The notes beneath the pieces were generated by a model. That model made no database searches and was not told where the DNA came from. It saw only the letters and a list, made by a program, of their open reading frames with translations. Position numbers and translations under genes: made by a program. This document shows, piece by piece, positions 33,939 through 46,416 of a stretch of 64,000 nt of DNA (the first letter of the stretch is position 1; each line of letters begins with the position of its first letter). Source of the DNA: G963556115 sp963667375 (GTDB taxonomy: Bacteria; Planctomycetota; SZUA-567); NCBI GenBank assembly GCA_963667375.1, contig OY763323.1, forward strand, positions 1,178,001 to 1,242,000, in the 5' to 3' direction.

Positions 33939-35333
33939 TTAGCCGATTATATCTGTATACGCCTTTTGCAGCTGATATACAGCAGTGACTATTTCCGGTT
34001 GGGTCAGGTGCGAAAAACTCATTATCAGCCGGTTCTCCAGAGGATTATGCTCCTGCAGTGAGAATTTATTCGAAAGTTCTACATTTAGTCCATGTTTTTT
34101 GAACAGCGTCAGGTCTTTGGAGTTAAGCTGGTGATCCTTGAAGCGTACGGCAATATGCAGCCCTGAATGATCACCGTTTATTTTAATATTATTATTGAAG
34201 GTCTTGCTGAGACTCTCAGTCATAGTCTTTACTTTGGCTTTATATATCTTTGTCATCCGGTAGATGTGCTTTTCATAGTCACCGTTTCTTATAAGCTCAT
34301 TCATTATACCCTGATTGATTGTACTAGGAGGATTACCGAGGAGACTTGTAGTGCGGCTGATAATAGGTATCAGTTCTTTGGGTATCACTATATATCCCAT
34401 TCGCAGTGACGGACAGATGGTTTTGCTGAAAGTCCCGAGATGCATAACTCTTTCCGGACCGAGCTGAAATAGCGAGTTTACCGGTGCTCCGCGATATCTG
34501 AACTCACTGTCGCAATCATCCTCAATTATGTAATTGCCGTGCCTGCTGGTAAAATCAATAAGTTCGTAACGGCGTTCGATAGTCAGAGTCCCGCCCAAAG
34601 GAAACTGATGCGCGGCAGAGGTATAGAGTATTGCATGTTTTCTGGGTTTGAGTTTTGCAGTTATAATACCTGTATCATCCATCGCCAGGGGTACGATTTT
34701 ATATCCTAAGGTCTCAAAAATTTCGGGTACGAATTGTACTCCGGGGGACTCTGTAAGCACGGATTTAAATTCATCCTGCAGGCTCAGAGCAATAATACGT
34801 ACTGCATCCTTGGTACCGCCACAGATTATTATCTGGTCTTCATCGCAGCGTATGCCTTTATGAGTGTTGAGGTATTTCTGCAGGGCCTGTCTGAGCGGCG
34901 AGTAGCCGTTGGGGTCGCCATAACCGAGTATTTCAGTATCCGCTGTATGCATTACTTTCCTTGTCGCCTGTATCCATGACTGTTTGGGAAAATTATATAA
35001 CTCCGGTATACAGCTGATCAGACTGATGCCGATCTTTTCTTTTACCGGTTTGCGGGATTTTTTTTCGAGCTGTTTTTTAAGGCAGCAGCGTTTACTGCAG
35101 AGGGCGAAAGTACCGCTGCCTTTGCGGGTGGTGATGAAGAGTTCGGCAGCGAGTTGTTCATAAACTTCGATAACGGTGTTTCTGGCGATTTTAAGACTCT
35201 TTGCCAGTTCCCGTGATGACGGCATCTTCTCACCATGTGCAATCTCTTTATTCAGAATCATGTAGGTGAGTCTGTCATAAAGCTGCTTTTTGATTGAGAT
35301 GCTGCTTTGGCGGTCTATATCTATAAACATCAT
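33939..35333 (-). CDS. MocR/PdxR-type transcription regulator (GntR HTH + aminotransferase domain)
   Basis: A 464-residue regulator. The GntR winged helix (about 8-75: MPSSRELAKSLKIARNTVIEVY) is joined by a basic linker to a fold-type I aminotransferase domain (about 105-460). The pyridoxal-phosphate lysine lies in GTFSKTICPSLRMGY, and YIIEDDCDSEFR contributes the cofactor-binding Asp. MocR proteins sense PLP or PLP-amino acid adducts and control nearby genes. Here the likely target is its own operon with the aldo/keto reductase. No pdxS/pdxT genes are near, so a vitamin B6 role is not supported. Two ATG codons in tandem (35333, 35330) follow GGGGAA. Confidence 0.92.
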   Translation of the reverse strand: MMFIDIDRQSSISIKKQLYDRLTYMILNKEIAHGEKMPSSRELAKSLKIARNTVIEVYEQLAAELFITTRKGSGTFALCSKRCCLKKQLEKKSRKPVKEKIGISLISCIPELYNFPKQSWIQATRKVMHTADTEILGYGDPNGYSPLRQALQKYLNTHKGIRCDEDQIIICGGTKDAVRIIALSLQDEFKSVLTESPGVQFVPEIFETLGYKIVPLAMDDTGIITAKLKPRKHAILYTSAAHQFPLGGTLTIERRYELIDFTSRHGNYIIEDDCDSEFRYRGAPVNSLFQLGPERVMHLGTFSKTICPSLRMGYIVIPKELIPIISRTTSLLGNPPSTINQGIMNELIRNGDYEKHIYRMTKIYKAKVKTMTESLSKTFNNNIKINGDHSGLHIAVRFKDHQLNSKDLTLFKKHGLNVELSNKFSLQEHNPLENRLIMSFSHLTQPEIVTAVYQLQKAYTDIIG

Positions 35334-35364
35334 TTCCCCTTATTACGATGCTAGATTATAGGAG

Positions 35365-35394
35365 AAAAAGTGGATCTGTACAGATCCACTTTTT
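35365..35394. terminator. Bidirectional-type terminator after uvrB
   Basis: A perfect 30-base palindrome: AAAAAGTGGATCTG and its complement around TA. The T-run lies on both strands. It separates uvrB from the regulator gene. Confidence 0.92.
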
Positions 35395-35403
35395 TAGATA
35401 TTT

Positions 35404-37470
35404 TTAAGAACCACTTGAACTGCGCCTGCTCTTCTTCTTAGTGGTGCGTTTGCGTCTGGGTTTACGGCCGTAACTGCGGGTCTCTTTTTGGGTGTAATTA
35501 ATCGGGGCTTTGAGTTCCAGCAGCCGGTCACGCAGGGTCGCCGCATCTTCAAACCGCATCTCATCAGCGGCTTTTATCATCTCATCTTCAAGAAGTCTGA
35601 TCTCTGCTTCCCGGTCTGAGCTGTCTGCGGATTTATCCAGAGCCGGTATATAAACATTCTCTTTTTTGCCGAAAAATTCTTCCAGGCCGGTTTCAATCGC
35701 GCGTTTTACGGTCTGAGGAGTAATATTATGTTCCTGATTGTAGGCCAGCTGCGTGTGGCGTCTGCGCTCAGTTTCATCGATTGTCTTCTGCATGGACGGA
35801 GTAATGGTATCGGCATAGAAGATAACTCTGCCGTCGGCATTACGGGCGCAGCGGCCGATAGTCTGAATCAGGCTGGTTGTTGAACGCAGAAATCCTTCCT
35901 TATCCGCATCTACAACAATTACCAGAGAAACTTCTGGCAGATCCAGACCTTCACGTAACAGGTTTACTCCGATCAGCGCGTCGAATTTACCTTCACGGAG
36001 ATCTTTGAGAATCTCTACTCTTTCCAGAGTATCAATATCAGAGTGCAGATACTCTGTTTTCAGACCATGTTCCCGGCAGAACTGATCAAGGTCTTCGGAA
36101 AGTTTTTTGGTAAGGGTGGTAATCAGAACCCGTTCTTTTTTCTCGGCTCTGATCTTTATTTCATTGATTATATCGGCTATCTGGCCTTTTGTCGGACGTA
36201 CCTCTACCGGCGGGTCAACAAGTCCGGTAGGGCGCACGATAAGTTCGACAATATCCTGACTGGAGTGTTCTAATTCATAATCGCCGGGTGTTGCAGAGAC
36301 ATAAATAGTAGTCGGCTGCTGATCGACAAATTCTTCAAACCGCATGGGCCGGTTTTCCAGTGCTGAGGGCAGGCGGAATCCATGGTCAACCAGGACCTGT
36401 TTACGTGCGCGGTCACCATTGAACATGCCGCGAATCTGTGGTAGTGTTACATGTGATTCATCAATAATCAGCAGCCAGTCTTTCTGGGGGAAGTAATCGA
36501 AGAGACAGGCAGGGCGTTCACCCGGTTTGCGGCGGTCAAAATGCCAGGAATAATTCTCAATTCCCTGGCAGTAGCCGATCTCTTCTATCATTTCAAGATC
36601 GTATTTGGTTCTGCTCTCCAGACGCTGGGCTTCGAGCAGTTTATTCTGCCCTTGAAGAACTTTGAGCCGGTCGGTAAGTTCGGTTTCAATACTGCGGATA
36701 GCGGCTTCTTTACCGTCATCGTTGAGGACGAAATGTGTGGCCGGGAATATCGCCATCTGGTTGAATTTTGAAAGGACTTCACCGGTGAGCGGGTGGATTT
36801 CCAGTATGGCATCGACCTCATCCCCGAAAAACTCGATACGGAAGGCGGTCTGCTTATACGCGGGCCAGATTTCAATCGCGTCACCACGCATCCGGAATAC
36901 TCCGCGTTCGAAACTGTGATCATTTCTGGTGTAATTCATCTTGACCAGTTGGAGTATCATGCCGCGTCTCTCGATTTCGGTTCCGACTTGAAATGGCAGT
37001 ATTACCTTGAAGTATTCTTCCGGAGCTCCCAGTCCGTAAATACAGCTCACTGAAGCTACGACAATAACATCGTTACGGGTTAGAAGTGCGGAAGTCGCTG
37101 AGAGTCGGAGGCGGTCAAGATTTTCATTTACTGCCGCATCTTTGTCGATATAGACATCGGTCGAGGGGATATAGGCTTCAGGCTGGTAATAGTCGTAGTA
37201 AGAGACAAAGTATTCGACAGCATTATCTGGAAAAAACTGCCGGAATTCTGAAAAGAGCTGCGCGGTCAGGGTTTTGTTATGGGATAGTATAAGCGTTGGT
37301 TTCTTGACTTTTTCAATAATATTGGCCATGACAAAGGTCTTGCCTGAACCGGTAACACCGAGCAGTGTCTGTTCTTTATTATTGTTACTGATACCTTTCA
37401 GGAGCCCGGCGATTGCCTTCGGCTGATCACCGGCTGGCTGATATTCAGAATTTAATTTGAACTCGGGCAT
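35404..37470 (-). CDS. uvrB: Excinuclease ABC subunit B
   Basis: A 688-residue UvrB, the DNA-damage verification helicase of nucleotide excision repair. Walker A is GVTGSGKTFVMA (about residues 39-50), the beta-hairpin region is SYYDYYQPEAYIP, helicase motifs include IIDESHVTLPQ, VSATPG, LLREGLDLPEV and QTIGRCARN, and a C-terminal UVR motif (about 625-660) contacts UvrC. The basic, Ser-rich tail is longer than usual. uvrC lies about 6 kb away on the same strand (43088-44404) in a short form. Confidence 0.98.
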   Translation of the reverse strand: MPEFKLNSEYQPAGDQPKAIAGLLKGISNNNKEQTLLGVTGSGKTFVMANIIEKVKKPTLILSHNKTLTAQLFSEFRQFFPDNAVEYFVSYYDYYQPEAYIPSTDVYIDKDAAVNENLDRLRLSATSALLTRNDVIVVASVSCIYGLGAPEEYFKVILPFQVGTEIERRGMILQLVKMNYTRNDHSFERGVFRMRGDAIEIWPAYKQTAFRIEFFGDEVDAILEIHPLTGEVLSKFNQMAIFPATHFVLNDDGKEAAIRSIETELTDRLKVLQGQNKLLEAQRLESRTKYDLEMIEEIGYCQGIENYSWHFDRRKPGERPACLFDYFPQKDWLLIIDESHVTLPQIRGMFNGDRARKQVLVDHGFRLPSALENRPMRFEEFVDQQPTTIYVSATPGDYELEHSSQDIVELIVRPTGLVDPPVEVRPTKGQIADIINEIKIRAEKKERVLITTLTKKLSEDLDQFCREHGLKTEYLHSDIDTLERVEILKDLREGKFDALIGVNLLREGLDLPEVSLVIVVDADKEGFLRSTTSLIQTIGRCARNADGRVIFYADTITPSMQKTIDETERRRHTQLAYNQEHNITPQTVKRAIETGLEEFFGKKENVYIPALDKSADSSDREAEIRLLEDEMIKAADEMRFEDAATLRDRLLELKAPINYTQKETRSYGRKPRRKRTTKKKSRRSSSGS

Positions 37471-37567
37471 AATGTTTCCAGTGCAGAAGATAGTGAATGT
37501 TACAGATGATTATAAGGGATATGGAATTTATTTCCAGTTGCATCTGCCGGTAAAAGGAAATAAAAAA

Positions 37568-37594
37568 GGGTACTCCGCTGTTGGCGGAGTACCC
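37568..37594 (-). terminator. Rho-independent terminator of yajC-secDF
   Basis: An 11-bp stem, GGGTACTCCGC and GCGGAGTACCC, with a 5-base loop; on the minus strand it is followed by a CTTTTTT run. Confidence 0.93.
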
Positions 37595-37614
37595 TGAAAG
37601 TTCATTGACTGAAT

Positions 37615-40881
<3,267 letters not shown>

Positions 40882-41030
40882 GAATGTTCCCCAAAAAATC
40901 AAAATTTCTATAATAAATAGACTAAAATTAAATCTTCAAAGCGTAGCAGGTAATGCTGAAAATACTAGTGCGTATCGGTTAAAATACAGAATATATAACA
41001 GCAGAGCGCTTATAAAGCCAGAGAAAAAAG

Positions 41031-41453
41031 TTATTTCTCTTCTATCTTCTCTGCAACTCCTTCTGTGTCCTCACTGCTGCCTTTGCCTTCGTTGATGCTC
41101 ATAACCGCACCTCTATCAAAGGTAAGGGTTAAATCACTCTTCTTGTCTGGCTTGATGGTGAAGGTTGTGTCGGTTAGTTTGACGATTTCACCATGAATAC
41201 GGCCAATAGTAACAACTTTGTCACCCTTTTTAATATTGTTGAGTTTTTCTTTGGCCGCTTTCTGTTTTTTCTTATTCTTTCTCATTGAATAAATAAGCCA
41301 GATCCATACCGCACCAAGGGCAACGAGCATCAACGGGCTGTCAAAAAAACCGCCGGCATTCTTTTTGGCTGCTCCTGCTGCCGGCTGTGTTGTGCCTGCC
41401 GTGGTTGTAGTCGTTGTTGCCGTGCTATCTCCGTCTGCTGCATACGCTTTCAT
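41031..41453 (-). CDS. yajC: Preprotein translocase subunit YajC
   Basis: About 140 residues. A Thr/Ala-rich N-terminal stretch (about 8-35) is followed by the single membrane helix of YajC (about 38-58, MLVALGAVWIWLIYSMR) and the cytoplasmic domain with KKGDKVVTIGRIHGEI. It associates with SecDF, encoded next on the same strand. The usual YajC begins directly with the helix, so the 35-residue Thr-rich extension is notable; it may be a cleaved signal-like or extracellular segment. AAAGG about 10 bases upstream supports ATG 41453. Confidence 0.93.
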   Translation of the reverse strand: MKAYAADGDSTATTTTTTAGTTQPAAGAAKKNAGGFFDSPLMLVALGAVWIWLIYSMRKNKKKQKAAKEKLNNIKKGDKVVTIGRIHGEIVKLTDTTFTIKPDKKSDLTLTFDRGAVMSINEGKGSSEDTEGVAEKIEEK

Positions 41454-41566
41454 AATAAATTGCCTTTCATTTTCTAAAAAACTATATTTTAAAATAATAA
41501 TAATTACAAACAGTGGAAAACAAGATTCGGAACTCCTGGTCGGTGATTCGGTAATTAATTCCAAGA

Positions 41567-41982
41567 AGTCCAGTGTTTATCGTGCATTATATTTATAGTA
41601 ATAATGGATTATAAAGCAACCCCTAATACATATATAGGAAATATTTTTCTTGGTTTTATTCTTATTTTATGCCTGGTTCTTACAATTTTATCATCCCAGA
41701 GTAATATCATAATTATGCAGTCTGTTTTACGGATGTATAGTACTTATTGATGATTATAGTTAATTAAATGGTATTTTGCCAGCGCTTGAGCGGGGTTTAA
41801 TAAAGGTGGCATGGGGTTTTTGTGAATAACTGAAAGTTGGTTTTGAGTTATATAATATTATAACTCGTAAGGACTTATCCAATATTATATGTGTTTTTGC
41901 TGTCGGGTGTTAATATTTTATTATCGTCTAATTATGGTTATGCGTATAATTGAGTTATAATCTGATAATAAAGGAGAGTAAA
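41567..41982. other. AT-rich intergenic region between divergent yajC and HIT genes
   Basis: No gene seen. It holds an 8-bp inverted repeat GAGTTATA/TATAACTC (41845-41866) and two TATAAT boxes (41945-41950, 41956-41961) just before the HIT gene. The promoters lack clear -35 boxes. Confidence 0.5.
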
Positions 41983-42333
41983 ATGGAATATGATGCAGGA
42001 AATATTTTTGCAAAGATAATTAAAGGTGAAATACCGGCAAATAAAGTTTATGAAGATGACGATATTCTGGCCTTTCGGGATATAAATCCCCAGGCTCCAG
42101 TGCATATTTTACTTATTCCTAAGCAGTCACAGATCAGTATGTTAGGAGACTGTAGCGATAATGACATTGAGGTGCTCGGGAAACTCAATGTGGCGGCAGC
42201 CAAGGTGGCGAAGCAGGAGAAACTGGATTCTTTTCGGGTAATTGTGAATTCAGGATCAGGAGCAGGTCAGACGGTTTTTCATCTGCATATGCACCTTTTG
42301 GGAGGCCGGGAGTTTGGTGAAAGCATAATCTGA
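41983..42333 (+). CDS. HIT-family nucleotide hydrolase/transferase (HinT-like)
   Basis: About 116 residues with the histidine triad HLHMHLL near the C-terminus, the catalytic core of HIT proteins; IFAKIIKGEIPANKVYEDDD is the usual HinT start. These hydrolyse nucleoside phosphoramidates such as AMP-lysine. ATG 41983 was chosen because AGGAG lies 8 bases upstream; an in-frame start at 41950 would fall within the promoter region. The next gene, a methyltransferase, begins 12 bases after the stop and is likely co-transcribed. Confidence 0.95.
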   Translation: MEYDAGNIFAKIIKGEIPANKVYEDDDILAFRDINPQAPVHILLIPKQSQISMLGDCSDNDIEVLGKLNVAAAKVAKQEKLDSFRVIVNSGSGAGQTVFHLHMHLLGGREFGESII

Positions 42334-42345
42334 AAGTGAGTGGTT

Positions 42346-43014
42346 ATGAGTGTAAAAGAAGTATTTGACAATGTGGCTCTTGAGTATGATCGTGACCGCA
42401 AGGTACTTATACCGTGCTTTGACGATTTTTACGGCATGGCGGTGAGGCTGGTTCAGGAGGTCGATGTAGAAAGACTCAGAATACTTGATCTTGGTATTGG
42501 AACCGGTCTGCTTTCGGCGCTTATTCTTGAGGAATATCCCGCTGCTGAAATAACCGGTATTGATCTTTCATCCCGGATGCTGAGTGAAGCGGAGAAACGT
42601 TTTGCCGGTAAAGTCCGACTTGTCGAGAGTAATTATCTTGAGCAGGATTTTGGATCCGGTTATGATGTTATTGTTTCTTCTCTCTCGATTCATCATCTTT
42701 CAGGTGCAGAAAAAGCCCGACTGTTCAAAAAGGTCTATGCGGCACTGAATGTAAACGGTATTTTTATCAATGCCGATCAGGTGGCGGGGCAGAGCGTACG
42801 TCTGGAAAAGCTTTCCCGTGATATCTGGTACGAGCAGATGCGCAGCCTGGGGCTGAGTGCTGAGCTTCTGGCGGCATCAGAGGAGCGGATGAAAGAGGAT
42901 AAAATGTCAACCCTTGCCGATCAGCTGGAGTGGCTGGCTCAGGCAGGATTCGCTGATGTTAACTGCTGGTATAAGAGTGGGATATTTACCGTGTATGCCG
43001 GCTTTAAGTCCTGA
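42346..43014 (+). CDS. SAM-dependent methyltransferase (class I)
   Basis: About 222 residues with a Rossmann methyltransferase core: motif I LDLGIGTGLL, motif II acidic end ITGIDLSSRML, and a motif IV-like VIVSSLSIHHLS. It resembles small-molecule methyltransferases of the UbiE/tellurite-resistance type, but the substrate cannot be assigned. A GTG six bases upstream (42340) is an alternative start. It is probably co-transcribed with the HIT gene and ends at a hairpin facing uvrC. Confidence 0.88.
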   Translation: MSVKEVFDNVALEYDRDRKVLIPCFDDFYGMAVRLVQEVDVERLRILDLGIGTGLLSALILEEYPAAEITGIDLSSRMLSEAEKRFAGKVRLVESNYLEQDFGSGYDVIVSSLSIHHLSGAEKARLFKKVYAALNVNGIFINADQVAGQSVRLEKLSRDIWYEQMRSLGLSAELLAASEERMKEDKMSTLADQLEWLAQAGFADVNCWYKSGIFTVYAGFKS

Positions 43015-43055
43015 ATGCAGTGACAGGTTTTGAGTTTGCAGATACCAGATTTAGT

Positions 43056-43076
43056 CCTCTGTCCTGGTGGCAGAGG
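43056..43076. terminator. Hairpin between convergent methyltransferase and uvrC genes
   Basis: CCTCTG and CAGAGG pair across a 9-base loop, followed by a T-rich stretch on the plus strand. Probably a weak terminator. Confidence 0.55.
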
Positions 43077-43087
43077 TTCTTTTATGG

Positions 43088-44404
43088 TTATTTGTCTTTG
43101 GTCTCTCCAAATACCGCCTTGCGCCTGAGTATATGGTGATAGTGCTGGGCAAAACGGTGTGATTCGTCGCGCACATGCATCAGCAGACGCAAGCCTTCGT
43201 TGCGCCTGGTCAGGCGTATTGGTTCACCATGTCCTTCTCTGTAAATAAGTTCTTCTTTTTTTGCCAGTGATATCAGCGCTGCAGGTTTTATTCCGAGTCG
43301 TTTGAGTGCTTCTGAAGCTGAATGCAGCTGCCCCTTGCCCCCGTCGATAAGAATTATATCCGGCATTTCGCCGCCCTCACGGGCTATTCTGCCATAACGT
43401 CTGGTAACGACTTCATTCATACATTCAAAATCATTCTGACCGTCGACGGTCTTGATTCTGAAGCGTCTGTAGCCATCTTTAAAGGGTTGTCCATCGACAA
43501 ATTTAACGAGTGAGCCAACGGTTTCTCCACCTTGCAGATTGGCAATATCAATCCCTTCGATGGTTTTAGGGGTGAAGTCCAGTTTTAAAGCTTCCTGCAG
43601 ACGATTCAGTCCTTTTTCAATTTCAATTACCGGAGCCATCGGCGCCAATGAGTCATCAAGTTCCGGGTACTGGTTGATATTTTCCAAGGCACTTATCAGA
43701 TCTCGCAGTGCGGCAGCTTCTTCGTATTGGTATTCAGCCGCTGCCTTTGACATGTCCTTGCGCAGGTCTTCGATAAGATCTTTTTTCTGCCCTGAAAGGA
43801 AGCGTATAAGTCCGGAGATGCGTTTGCGGTACTCACTCTTGCTCACCTCACCTCGGCATACTCCGCTACAGCGACCGATATGGTAATTCAGACAGCCGCG
43901 CTGATGAAATGCTTTTTTATCTTCGGCTTTCATCCGGCGTTTGCAGGCTCTGAATTTGAATATCCGCTGTAATTGCGAGATACAGGCTTTGAGATCACCG
44001 GCAGCTACAAATGGACCGAAATATTTGGATTTCGGGTGATTCTTTTTTCGGGTCACCAGTACCTGCGGGAAATCTTCATCAACGGTTATCTCAATAAAGG
44101 GATAGAGCTCGTTATGTTTGAGCATGATGTTATATTTGGGCTGCAGATCCTTGATCAGCCGGCTTTCAAGCAGGAGCGCTTCCAGCTCTGTTTCGGTGAC
44201 TATATATTCAAAATCAACGATATTCTCAACTAGCGCAACCGTTTTAACCGTGTGGTCATTTTTCTGGAAGTAGGAGAGTACACGTCTGGGGAGATTTTTG
44301 GCTTTGCCGACATAGATCTCGGTTCCGGAGATGTCCTTCATTATATAGACACCCGGCTGCTGTGGGAGATTCTTGGCTTTTTCGATCAGTTCATGATTAT
44401 TCAT
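43088..44404 (-). CDS. uvrC: UvrC-type excinuclease lacking the C-terminal HhH domain
   Basis: 438 residues against roughly 600 in standard UvrC. Present are the GIY-YIG nuclease domain (QQPGVYIMKDISGTEIYVGK, 15-35), the Cys-rich region (CKRRM, CLNYHIGRCSGVC), a UVR motif (about 205-235) and the RNase H-like endonuclease domain with its acidic residues in EGIDIANLQGG, NDFECMNEV and ILIDGGKGQL, plus the His of RDESHRF. The protein stops about 20 residues after that point, so the helix-hairpin-helix DNA-binding pair is absent. No remnant follows the stop. It should cut 3' and 5' of a lesion in a UvrB-DNA complex but may bind DNA less tightly. Confidence 0.92.
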   Translation of the reverse strand: MNNHELIEKAKNLPQQPGVYIMKDISGTEIYVGKAKNLPRRVLSYFQKNDHTVKTVALVENIVDFEYIVTETELEALLLESRLIKDLQPKYNIMLKHNELYPFIEITVDEDFPQVLVTRKKNHPKSKYFGPFVAAGDLKACISQLQRIFKFRACKRRMKAEDKKAFHQRGCLNYHIGRCSGVCRGEVSKSEYRKRISGLIRFLSGQKKDLIEDLRKDMSKAAAEYQYEEAAALRDLISALENINQYPELDDSLAPMAPVIEIEKGLNRLQEALKLDFTPKTIEGIDIANLQGGETVGSLVKFVDGQPFKDGYRRFRIKTVDGQNDFECMNEVVTRRYGRIAREGGEMPDIILIDGGKGQLHSASEALKRLGIKPAALISLAKKEELIYREGHGEPIRLTRRNEGLRLLMHVRDESHRFAQHYHHILRRKAVFGETKDK

Positions 44405-44416
44405 AAATGAATATTA

Positions 44417-44447
44417 TAAGGGTTATTCCCTGAAGGAACAACCCTTA
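44417..44447 (-). terminator. Probable terminator of the TauE permease gene
   Basis: TAAGGGTT-x-TTCC pairs with GGAA-x-AACCCTTA (one mismatch), between the permease stop and the uvrC start, read on the minus strand. Confidence 0.6.
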
Positions 44448-44491
44448 CATCGTGTAAATTTTTTGAATAATGATTTCGGATTTATACCGGT

Positions 44492-45529
44492 TTATTCCTG
44501 ATTAATTGTACCGTTTTCCGCCGCTATCCAGAAATCAACATAGCTTTGCCGGAAGAGTCTGATGTGAATATACACCAGATAGAGCACGAGTGCATTGATA
44601 ATGATAAACTGAATAACATAGCGGGCGGTTAAGGTGATCTGGGTCAGTGTGATTACTCCGAATTCCGCCAGCAGGAAGAAGATGAAGATAATAAAGAACT
44701 TTTTCATGGTAACTTCAGTAGTAAGATACGCGGCAAGGAAGATACCGCCGAGGGTTACCCCCGGAAGAGCCGAATACCATATGCCCCATGGAAGTACATC
44801 CGGGTGAATGATATAATGCATTCCAGTGCCGAAGAGTGAGATGCCGGTCATCAGTGCGATACTGGTAACTATCGCAATCGCCGGCTGTACTCGGAAAACA
44901 AGTGTCAGCAGGAAGTAGAATACGGTATCAATACCGAAGCCCAGCCAGCCGGCAAAAACTCCCCCGATATAGGCAGCTATAATCAGTAGTATGACATTTT
45001 TGCGGTTTAGTGGAATGGAGGTCTTGGGATAGCGGTGTTTCTTGATAACCGAATAAAAAATTGCACTGACCAGGATGAATGAGATTATATTGAAGACGTT
45101 CTTCAGAATTGCTGGGTTGGTCAGTGGAAAGTAAACTGTTGAGCAGAAAGCGCCGGCAGCTCCGAAAATCAGGCAGATAGGCAGAACCTTCCAGAGGAAT
45201 AGTCTGCGGTCCTCTATAAACCAGCGTATCGCGCCTATGCCCATACCGTAACTCTGAATCATCATGGTGTACAGCACCGCTTCCAGTGGTGAAATCTTTA
45301 GAAAGGTAAGTATCGGGAAATAGACAATTCCGGCCGCAACCGGTGTGGTGTTGGCAACGGTTGCCGCCAGTACACCCAGTATCGGCATAAAGAAGTATTT
45401 ATGTGATAGGTCGGGCCAGAACTTCGGGGTCAGCAGTCCCCAGAGTATTGCTACTGATATAAGAATTATATAAAGAACCAGCTTGTTCTGTTTGGTCTTC
45501 TCTTTTTCCAGATATAGATTTTCGTTCAT
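44492..45529 (-). CDS. TauE/SafE-family (DUF81) membrane permease
   Basis: A 345-residue integral membrane protein with 8 or more hydrophobic segments. The hallmark two-half arrangement of TauE/SafE proteins is visible: VAAGIVYFPILTFLKISPLEAV in the first half and GGVFAGWLGFGIDTVFYFLL in the second. Members export small organosulfur or organic anions or act as sulfite/taurine exporters; the substrate is not known. GGGAGA upstream supports the start. It is flanked by a sigma factor gene (gap 53 bases) and uvrC, with no obvious partner. Confidence 0.88.
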   Translation of the reverse strand: MNENLYLEKEKTKQNKLVLYIILISVAILWGLLTPKFWPDLSHKYFFMPILGVLAATVANTTPVAAGIVYFPILTFLKISPLEAVLYTMMIQSYGMGIGAIRWFIEDRRLFLWKVLPICLIFGAAGAFCSTVYFPLTNPAILKNVFNIISFILVSAIFYSVIKKHRYPKTSIPLNRKNVILLIIAAYIGGVFAGWLGFGIDTVFYFLLTLVFRVQPAIAIVTSIALMTGISLFGTGMHYIIHPDVLPWGIWYSALPGVTLGGIFLAAYLTTEVTMKKFFIIFIFFLLAEFGVITLTQITLTARYVIQFIIINALVLYLVYIHIRLFRQSYVDFWIAAENGTINQE

Positions 45530-45582
45530 GTTTCTCCCTGGCTATTATAGTTTGCACATTGTTGGTTTGTGGATGAAAAATT

Positions 45583-46416
45583 TCAGTCATTGGAGATTAT
45601 TTTAAGCAGTTCGCGCAGAGCCTTGGTCTCGATCTGGCGCACTCTTTCTCTGGTTATGGATTTATTGAGAACCTTGTCTCCAATATCTTCCAGAGTCATG
45701 GTATCGTTGACACCTATGCCGTAGCGGTGTTTTATAATAAGTGCCGAACGTTCATCTATGCAGTCAAGCAGCAGCAGCAGCTTCTTTTCATCTTCATCGC
45801 TGTAAGCACCGGAACTTTTTGAGTCATTTCGTGCTACCGCGGCTACTGCGATCACATCCTCCATGCCGTTACTGTCATCGTCACCGAAACGCTGACCGGT
45901 AAATGAGGATGATGAACTGGCACCTATGGCTTTGAGAATGATGTCAATCTTATCTTCCGGTATATCCAGAATTGCGGCAACCTCACTGGGATCAGGTTGA
46001 CGCTGGTAGCGCTGGCTAAGTTCATTTGATGTCTGTCTCCATCTATTGACAAGTTCTACCATATATGCTGGTACTCTGACATTTTTTACTTTTGCAGCTA
46101 AAGCTCTGCGGATAGACTGCTTGATCCACCATGAAGCATAGGTTGAGAAACGCTTGTTCTCTTCAGCTTTGAATCGATCTACCGCTTTCATCAGACCAAA
46201 ATTGCCTTCAGCGATAAGATCAAGGAGTGGCAGACCGCGATTAGTGAATTTTTTCGCTATGGATACAACTAACCGCAGGTTGCTTCTGATCAGATCTTCA
46301 CGTGCCCATTTGTCTCCACCGGAGATTTTGCGGGCAAGTTCTTTTTCTTCCTCCCCGCTAAGGAGCTTAAACTCACTTATTTCTTTAAGATAAATTGCAA
46401 TATCACTATCAGCCAT
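45583..46416 (-). CDS. RNA polymerase sigma-70 family factor (group 2-like)
   Basis: 277 residues with regions 1.2 (about 5-20), 2 (DLIRSNLRLVVSIAKKF, GNFGLMKAVDRF, ASWWIKQSIRRAL), 3 (about 115-170) and 4 (TLEDIGDKVLNKSITRERVRQIE). There is no region 1.1 or non-conserved insert, so it is smaller than a primary RpoD and more like RpoS/RpoH-type alternative factors. An acidic, Ser-rich stretch between regions 3 and 4 (about residues 160-205) is unusual. The RsbW-type switch at 3224-3640 could in principle act on such a factor, but nothing links them. It lies divergent to the S41 protease gene. Confidence 0.95.
   Translation of the reverse strand: MADSDIAIYLKEISEFKLLSGEEEKELARKISGGDKWAREDLIRSNLRLVVSIAKKFTNRGLPLLDLIAEGNFGLMKAVDRFKAEENKRFSTYASWWIKQSIRRALAAKVKNVRVPAYMVELVNRWRQTSNELSQRYQRQPDPSEVAAILDIPEDKIDIILKAIGASSSSSFTGQRFGDDDSNGMEDVIAVAAVARNDSKSSGAYSDEDEKKLLLLLDCIDERSALIIKHRYGIGVNDTMTLEDIGDKVLNKSITRERVRQIETKALRELLKIISND

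Noticed and set aside
44492..46416. TauE permease and sigma factor as a regulatory pair
   Set aside because: Same strand and close spacing, but no shared motif or known functional link; probably chance neighbours.
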